A DNA stretch of 64,000 bases from the NCBI RefSeq assembly GCF_008365405.1, contig NZ_QOKV01000020.1, positions 62,001 to 126,000 on the forward strand, written 5' to 3'. The position numbers were made by a program, and so were the translations under genes. This document shows positions 60,352 to 64,000 of the stretch, piece after piece; the stretch's first letter is position 1; each line of letters opens with the position of its first letter. Origin of the DNA: Azospirillum brasilense (lineage in GTDB: Bacteria > Pseudomonadota > Alphaproteobacteria > Azospirillales > Azospirillaceae). The notes below the pieces were generated by a model. The model searched no databases, was not told the origin of the DNA, and was given only the letters and a program-made list of their open reading frames with translations.

Positions 60352-60774
60352 ATGCAACATGTTGCCTGGGATAAATCGATGAGCGTCGGCGTCGAAGTTC
60401 TCGACGACGACCACCGAAAATTGCTCGACATGTTCAACCGGCTGCTGAAGGCCGGCATCGCGGAGAAGGACCGCTCCAGCCTATCCGGGCTGCTGGGGGG
60501 CTTGCAGGAGTACACGACCGTGCATTTCGCGCGGGAAGAGGCGCTGATGGAGCGGCAGGGCTATCCCGGCCTCGACGCCCACCGGGCCGCGCACCGCTAT
60601 TTCATCGACGAGGTGCACAAGCTGACTCTGGACGATGACGACAGCAACGAGATGATGCTGCGCATCGACCTGATTCTGCTCCTGAAAGAATGGTTCATCG
60701 AACACATCCAGTCGGTTGATAAGCAGTACAGCCCCTTCATGGCCGAAGACGCCGGCAGCAGCACCGCCCATTGA
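60352..60774 (+). CDS. bacteriohemerythrin
   Basis: A 140-residue four-helix oxygen-binding protein. The di-iron ligands are in place: LDDDHRKLLDMFN (His), HFAREEALM (His, Glu), YPGLDAHRAAH (two His) and HIQSVDKQYSPFM (His and Asp). It starts with MQHVAWDKSMSVGVEVLDDDH, as is standard. It may sense or store oxygen, or support microaerobic life, in keeping with the high-affinity oxidase nearby. GGA lies upstream of the ATG. Confidence 0.95.
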   Translation: MQHVAWDKSMSVGVEVLDDDHRKLLDMFNRLLKAGIAEKDRSSLSGLLGGLQEYTTVHFAREEALMERQGYPGLDAHRAAHRYFIDEVHKLTLDDDDSNEMMLRIDLILLLKEWFIEHIQSVDKQYSPFMAEDAGSSTAH

Positions 60775-60784
60775 GCGCACGCGC

Positions 60785-60818
60785 GAAAGCCCCCGCACCG
60801 GGTGGAGCGGGGGCGTTT
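60785..60818. terminator. likely bidirectional terminator
   Basis: A GCCCCCGC/GCGGGGGC stem with a 10-base loop between the hemerythrin and BON genes, which converge. The T run is short (TTT) on either side, so it is a weaker case than the others. Confidence 0.5.
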
Positions 60819-60845
60819 CGTCAGCGCCTCGGAGGCCGCCACCCG

Positions 60846-60871
60846 ATCAGAAGGCCATATCAGAAGGCCAT
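60846..60871. repeat. 13-bp tandem duplication over the BON gene stop codon
   Basis: The unit ATCAGAAGGCCAT is present twice head to tail, and the second copy contains the BON gene stop codon (60860-60862). It looks like a small recent duplication. Confidence 0.8.
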
Positions 60872-61519
60872 GGTGCCGCCCGGCTCGCGAAGACGCAGAT
60901 TGTTCTGAACGTGACGGACGCCGGAGATGGCGTCGGCCAAGTCCTCGGCCCGGCGCTTCGCCATACGGTCGTCCACCGTGCCGTCCAACGTGACCTCGCC
61001 ACCCGACACGGACACCGCGATGTCGGTGGCGTCGAGATAGGAGTCCTCGGTCAGCCGGTCGTTCAGATCGTCGCGGATCCGTTCGTCCGACCGGGTGTAG
61101 CCCCGTGGGCCGCGGCCGCGGAACTGGGCACGCCGCTCGTCCTCCTCGCGACGGCGTTCGGCATCGTCGTTGCCGAACCAGGAGGCGACCTCGTCACCGG
61201 CCTGCTCCCAGAAGTTGCGCTCCCGCGCCATGCCGATGGGCTCGTCGCGATGGCGCTCCCCGCGCATCCGGTCATCCCGCATACGGCCATCCCACGCGCG
61301 GTCGTCGCGATGCCATCCGCGCTCGGCGTGGCCCCAGTCGCTGCCCCAGCGGCGGGCGGGATCGCGTCCGCCGGAACCGCCGCTTTCGTAGTCACTCCGG
61401 GGATAACCGCCTGCGCCGTAGGCTCCGCGCCCAAATTCGTTGCGGTCGCGGACGTCGCGGCGGTCGTCCTCGTCCACATTGCGGGCCTCGTCCTTCCACC
61501 GGTTCTCGTACTGAGTCAT
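60860..61519 (-). CDS. BON domain protein with disordered N-terminus
   Basis: A 219-residue protein. The first 110 residues are Arg/Asp/Gly-rich and probably unstructured (with NFWEQAGDEVASWFGNDDAERRR as a SWFG-type conserved motif). The C-terminal BON domain is YLDATDIAVSVSGGEVTLDGTVDDRMAKRRAEDLA in parts, with VRHVQNNLRL (about residues 150-215). Such proteins are stress-induced, often envelope-associated; no signal peptide is visible. It has a GGGAG ribosome site and an EcfG-type promoter 55-80 bases upstream. Confidence 0.88.
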   Translation of the reverse strand: MTQYENRWKDEARNVDEDDRRDVRDRNEFGRGAYGAGGYPRSDYESGGSGGRDPARRWGSDWGHAERGWHRDDRAWDGRMRDDRMRGERHRDEPIGMARERNFWEQAGDEVASWFGNDDAERRREEDERRAQFRGRGPRGYTRSDERIRDDLNDRLTEDSYLDATDIAVSVSGGEVTLDGTVDDRMAKRRAEDLADAISGVRHVQNNLRLREPGGTMAF

Positions 61520-61573
61520 CGTGCCAGACTCCCGTTCGCCGTTGACCGCCGCCCATCCGGACGGCCCTTTTGC

Positions 61574-61599
61574 AACAGGACGGCGCCGGGCTGCGTTCC
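61574..61599 (-). promoter_or_regulatory. candidate EcfG-type promoter for the BON gene
   Basis: The minus strand reads GGAAC, 17 bases, TGTT, one base from the EcfG consensus (cGTT). It lies 55 bases before the BON gene ATG. BON/SWFG proteins are known members of alphaproteobacterial general stress regulons. Confidence 0.45.
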
Positions 61600-61633
61600 C
61601 CTTTCGGCGCATCGCCGGAGTGTCCGCACAATC

Positions 61634-61649
61634 TGGCACGCGGATTGCT
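61634..61649 (+). promoter_or_regulatory. sigma-54 (RpoN) promoter
   Basis: The sequence TGGCACG-N4-TTGCT matches the RpoN -24/-12 consensus completely, with the correct spacing of GG and GC. It points to the right, and the predicted transcription start is near 61660, only about 20 bases before a strong terminator hairpin. No coding frame follows. Confidence 0.75.
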
Positions 61650-61659
61650 GCGCTGCACA

Positions 61660-61712
61660 CAGTCATCCACGCAGCCTTGGCCCCGGTCCCCCTTCGGACC
61701 GGGGCTTTTTTT
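61660..61712 (+). ncRNA. candidate very short sigma-54-dependent RNA
   Basis: The span between the predicted start of the RpoN promoter and the end of the terminator T run is about 53 bases. It consists of a 20-base leader and the terminator hairpin. Since the flanking genes are both on the minus strand and no plus-strand gene precedes the terminator, a free-standing RNA is the simplest reading. No homologue is known to me. Confidence 0.4.
61680..61712 (+). terminator. strong rho-independent terminator on the plus strand
   Basis: A perfect 10-bp stem GCCCCGGTCC/GGACCGGGGC with loop CCCTTC, followed by seven T residues. The T run exists only in the plus direction, so it does not serve the CYTH gene, which lies on the minus strand with its stop at 61725. 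Confidence 0.9.
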
Positions 61713-61724
61713 CCAGGAGACGGG

Positions 61725-62201
61725 TTACGCCGCGTTGACCCAGCGGCGGATCGGGCTGCGCGACAGGGCGGAATTGCTGTAGGCCGCCCGGTGCGTGATT
61801 TCCGCACCCACCCAGTCGGGAAGCGGAACGACTTGGTCGGCATGGGACAGTTCGACCTCGGCGATCACCAGACCGGCGTTCTCGCCGCTGAACATGTCGA
61901 CTTCCCAGCAGAAACCATGGTGATGGATGAGGTGGCGGGTCTTCTCAATCAGGCCGCCACGGCAACTGTGGCGCAGCAGACCCAGGGCGAGGTCGAGGGA
62001 AAGCGGATGTTCGACCTCCTCGCGACACAGGCCGCGGCGGGGGCCTTTGACGGTCAGCGTGGCGTCCGGCCCCGCCACCCGGACCCGCACCGTACGACCG
62101 TCGTCGGAGGGCAGATAACCCTGGACGATGGACAGGCCGTTTCGGCACAGGGGACGGATGTCCCTCCGGACCAGAAAGCGCCGTTCGATCTCAACCGCCA
62201 T
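61725..62201 (-). CDS. CYTH domain protein
   Basis: A 158-residue protein of the CYTH superfamily (triphosphate tunnel metalloenzymes; adenylate cyclase CyaB and thiamine/tripolyphosphatases). The first strand EIERRFLVRRDI carries the ExExK signature with Arg in place of Lys. Tunnel strands with alternating Arg, Lys and Glu follow (RTVRVRVAGPDATLTVKGPRRGL, GLVIAEVELSHADQ). A role as inorganic triphosphatase is plausible. Start 62201 has AGGCGG upstream; an upstream cysteine-rich extension was rejected. Confidence 0.88.
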   Translation of the reverse strand: MAVEIERRFLVRRDIRPLCRNGLSIVQGYLPSDDGRTVRVRVAGPDATLTVKGPRRGLCREEVEHPLSLDLALGLLRHSCRGGLIEKTRHLIHHHGFCWEVDMFSGENAGLVIAEVELSHADQVVPLPDWVGAEITHRAAYSNSALSRSPIRRWVNAA

Positions 62202-62400
62202 GATATCCGCCTTTCGGCATATCGGACACCGCTGAGGATAATCGCCCGCCACGCTGCGGCGCAACCATGCCTCATACGCATGAAGTCCATTCCTGCGTTG
62301 CGGTATTACCATTTGGACACATCATCGAACAAGCGCCCACGACGCAATGCCCGACGCTCCGTGGTGGGAGCGGTCACCCGTTCTGGGGTAGCATGCCGCC

Positions 62401-62637
62401 ATGGCACAAGACTTCGCACCCTGGCTGATCCTGTTCGCCGTCTACGGCGCGCCCCTCCTCCATGTGATGCTGTCACGGCGCGGCGGCCCGTGGCGTCCCC
62501 CGCCCGGCACGCGCTGCCCCTTCGGCCCGCGGGCCGGCTGGGTGGTGATGGTGCTGATTCTGGGGCCGATCGGCTGGCTGATGTTCGTCATGCGCAACGG
62601 GCGCCGTTCCCGTCCCGGCCGCAGCCCCGGAGCGTGA
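62401..62637 (+). CDS. small membrane protein
   Basis: A 78-residue protein with two hydrophobic segments (APWLILFAVYGAPLLHVML and WVVMVLILGPIGWLMFVM), separated by a Pro/Arg loop, and a basic tail. No family is recognised with confidence. The ribosome site is weak. It lies between the CYTH gene (divergent) and the DUF3309 gene (convergent). Confidence 0.55.
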   Translation: MAQDFAPWLILFAVYGAPLLHVMLSRRGGPWRPPPGTRCPFGPRAGWVVMVLILGPIGWLMFVMRNGRRSRPGRSPGA

Positions 62638-62703
62638 CGCCCCAGGGCCGGTGGCGGAACGGGAACGGCGCCCGCGCGTTGGGTTGCCCGGACGGGTTGC
62701 CCG

Positions 62704-62862
62704 TCAGATGCGGCCCATCAGCAGCAACACGATCAGGATCAGAAGCAGCACGCCGAGGATACCGCTGGGACCATAGCCCCAACTACGGCTGTGCGGCCAC
62801 GCCGGAACTGCGCCGATTAGAACGAGAATCAAAATGATGAGCAGAATGGTGCCGATGCTCAT
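62704..62862 (-). CDS. DUF3309 family small membrane protein
   Basis: A 52-residue protein beginning MSIGTILLIILILVLIGAVP, with a second hydrophobic segment (GILGVLLLILIVLLLMGRI) and the conserved WPHSRSWGYGPSG between. This is the DUF3309 pattern, widespread in Alphaproteobacteria and often stress-induced. GGGAGG lies eight bases upstream of the ATG. A perfect EcfG-type promoter is found 36 bases before it. Confidence 0.9.
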   Translation of the reverse strand: MSIGTILLIILILVLIGAVPAWPHSRSWGYGPSGILGVLLLILIVLLLMGRI

Positions 62863-62897
62863 GGCGTCCTCCCAAATGTGGAGCTTTCGCTGACAAG

Positions 62898-62922
62898 AAC
62901 GCGAGCTTGGCCGGGTGGTTCC
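62898..62922 (-). promoter_or_regulatory. EcfG-type promoter for the DUF3309 gene
   Basis: The minus strand reads GGAAC, 16 bases, CGTT, matching the EcfG consensus completely, with the -10 element 36 bases upstream of the ATG at 62862. This fits general-stress control of a DUF3309 gene. Confidence 0.7.
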
Positions 62923-63025
62923 TGCTTCACGCCTGTTCTTTGGCGCCCACCATCTCCATTCGGGGCAGAGACGCCCTACCCTTCCGGCTTTTCTTCAAAG
63001 CCCACCTCCACCGGCCTTCCCCGGC

Positions 63026-64000
63026 TCACAAAGGCGGTCCGGCGCGGCGACTCGGGCGCTCCCACACCTTCGCCAGCAGCGACAGCTTGCTCCGCCCCGG
63101 CAGCCGTTCGTCCGACAGCGCTTCCAGGAAGTCGGCCAGACGCTTGGAGCGCATCACGCTGAAGGCGATCAGACCGACCGTCGCCAGCAGGACGAACAGG
63201 AAGAACAGAACGCGCGCCGGCAGCGGATCGTCGGCCATGGCGAGCAGGTTCATGCCGAGAAAGCCGGTGACCAGCGTCCCGATGGTGCTGACCACCGTCA
63301 CCACGGTCAGCCGCAGCACCGTGTTGGCCTGCCGCCGCAGCCCGTCGCTGTCCAAATAGTCGCTCATGTCCTGGACCTCGTCCCGCACCTCGGCGTAGAG
63401 GCGGTCGGTGCCGAGATGCCCGGCCCACAGGCGGAACAGGTCGCGCAGCGGCCCCTGGATCGACAGCTCATGGAACCAATAGCGGTGGGTGAAGCGCAGG
63501 AAGATCTCGAACATCTGCCGGATGTCCCGCTTGAACCGCTTCACCGACTCCACGGTGCCGATGTCGAGTTGGCTGACCGCCAGCACCAGCCGGTCGGACA
63601 GCATCACCAGCGCCGCCCGGTGGAAATGCACGACCAGCCCCAGCAGGAAATATTGGTGGCGGAACTGGCCGAGCAGCCCGGTTTCCGCATCGGTGAAGAA
63701 GGCGTCGCGTTCCGACCCCACCATGACCAGCGAATGGCCGCAGCACAGGATGCGGCTGCGCGTCCAGGCGCCGGGCGCCCTTGGGTCCCAGTAGCGGTCG
63801 TAGCAGTAGCGCTGCTCGAACCCCTCCAGGAAGGCCGGGGCGAAGGGCATCACTTCGCCAGATCCCGATCCAGGGGAGGTGGCGAAGCCCAGCCGCACCC
63901 AGTCCGCCCGCTCCAGCCGTTCCGGCTCGTCCAGCGACAGATAAGCCATGGCCGGCATCCGCTGATATTCGAGTTGGCGGTAACGCAGCAGCCCGGTCTC
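63026..64000 (-). CDS. CorA-like protein, 5' end cut by window edge
   Basis: At least 324 codons, open through the right window edge (the last 14 codons before it encode ETGLLRYRQLEYQR). The C-terminal region has two membrane helices near 63130-63290 and the loop GFLGMNLLAM, which contains the G-M-N signature of CorA Mg2+ channels. The preceding long helix (RQMFEIFLRFTHRYWFHE...) also fits a CorA-type stalk. The N-terminal part (visible from 64000) is not diagnostic. Substrate is not certain since many CorA-like proteins move other ions. Neighbours do not help. Confidence 0.72.
   Translation of the reverse strand, partial: ETGLLRYRQLEYQRMPAMAYLSLDEPERLERADWVRLGFATSPGSGSGEVMPFAPAFLEGFEQRYCYDRYWDPRAPGAWTRSRILCCGHSLVMVGSERDAFFTDAETGLLGQFRHQYFLLGLVVHFHRAALVMLSDRLVLAVSQLDIGTVESVKRFKRDIRQMFEIFLRFTHRYWFHELSIQGPLRDLFRLWAGHLGTDRLYAEVRDEVQDMSDYLDSDGLRRQANTVLRLTVVTVVSTIGTLVTGFLGMNLLAMADDPLPARVLFFLFVLLATVGLIAFSVMRSKRLADFLEALSDERLPGRSKLSLLAKVWERPSRRAGPPL

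Noticed and set aside
62656..62680. A further perfect GGAAC-N16-CGTT match on the plus strand
   Set aside because: It lies after a gene and points into the 3' end of the opposite-strand DUF3309 gene, with no coding frame downstream. One chance match is expected in a window of this size.
1..64000. CRISPR arrays, prophages or insertion sequences
   Set aside because: No regularly spaced direct repeats, no cas genes, no phage structural genes and no transposase were seen on either strand.

Overview
The window is GC-rich (roughly two thirds or more G+C) alphaproteobacterial DNA. Gene content and style point to Azospirillum or a close Rhodospirillales relative: TRAP and ABC transporters for plant-type substrates, a cyanide-insensitive type bd oxidase, an RpoH sigma factor, Flm/Pse-type flagellin glycosylation genes, and sequences matching the alphaproteobacterial EcfG promoter. 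The organism is an inference, since no rRNA or species marker is present. No insertion sequence, prophage or CRISPR array is visible.

Layout. 1-7.1 kb: a cut hypothetical gene, a fumarylacetoacetate-hydrolase-family enzyme, an exported six-hairpin-type protein, and a DctPMQ TRAP transporter divergent from an RpiR/HexR-type regulator with candidate operators between them. 7.3-11.3 kb: dusA, a DUF3429 membrane protein, a periplasmic glutathione peroxidase, an MFS exporter and a small protein. 11.3-18.2 kb: a large MscS-family channel, several small unknown genes, a protein joining DnaJ-type zinc repeats to membrane segments and a peptidoglycan-binding-like domain, and tRNA-Leu(GAG). 18.4-29.6 kb: an esterase, an FAD/NAD(P)-binding protein, a 2-hydroxyacid dehydrogenase and a seven-gene minus-strand cluster (two paralogous TauA-type binding proteins, TauD-type dioxygenase, ATPase, permease, threonine-synthase-like enzyme, and an Ldh-family dehydrogenase with an apparent frameshift). 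The set suggests uptake and processing of a sulfonate or a related C3 acid.

29.8-39.3 kb: guaA with a clear terminator, an acetyltransferase, a purine nucleoside permease family protein, two related proteins of unknown function in AT-rich surroundings, rsmB, mltA, an acetyltransferase and a DUF1272 protein. 39.3-47.8 kb: a surface-glycan island with a TPR-glycosyltransferase resembling FlmG, a nucleotidyltransferase, a PseH-like acetyltransferase, two short-chain dehydrogenases, a Rieske oxygenase, a KAS III enzyme and PseG. This is the best candidate for a new pathway: KAS III plus a reductase could make a 3-hydroxyacyl group for N-acylation of a nonulosonate-type sugar on flagellin.

47.8-64 kb: a hypothetical gene, cioAB behind a perfect EcfG-type promoter match, rpoH, a hypothetical gene, an Mla-type lipid transport operon (MlaE-MlaF-MlaD-lipoprotein), apt, a CocE/NonD hydrolase lacking the usual nucleophile serine, a Fic-like protein with a degenerate active site, bacteriohemerythrin, a BON protein, a CYTH protein, two small membrane proteins and a CorA-like protein cut by the window edge. 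Between the BON and CYTH genes a near-perfect sigma-54 promoter lies just before a strong terminator, suggesting a very short regulatory RNA.

Four copies of a roughly 140-bp nested palindromic repeat lie between genes. Their hairpin stems vary in a compensatory way, and one copy supplies the stop codon of pseG.
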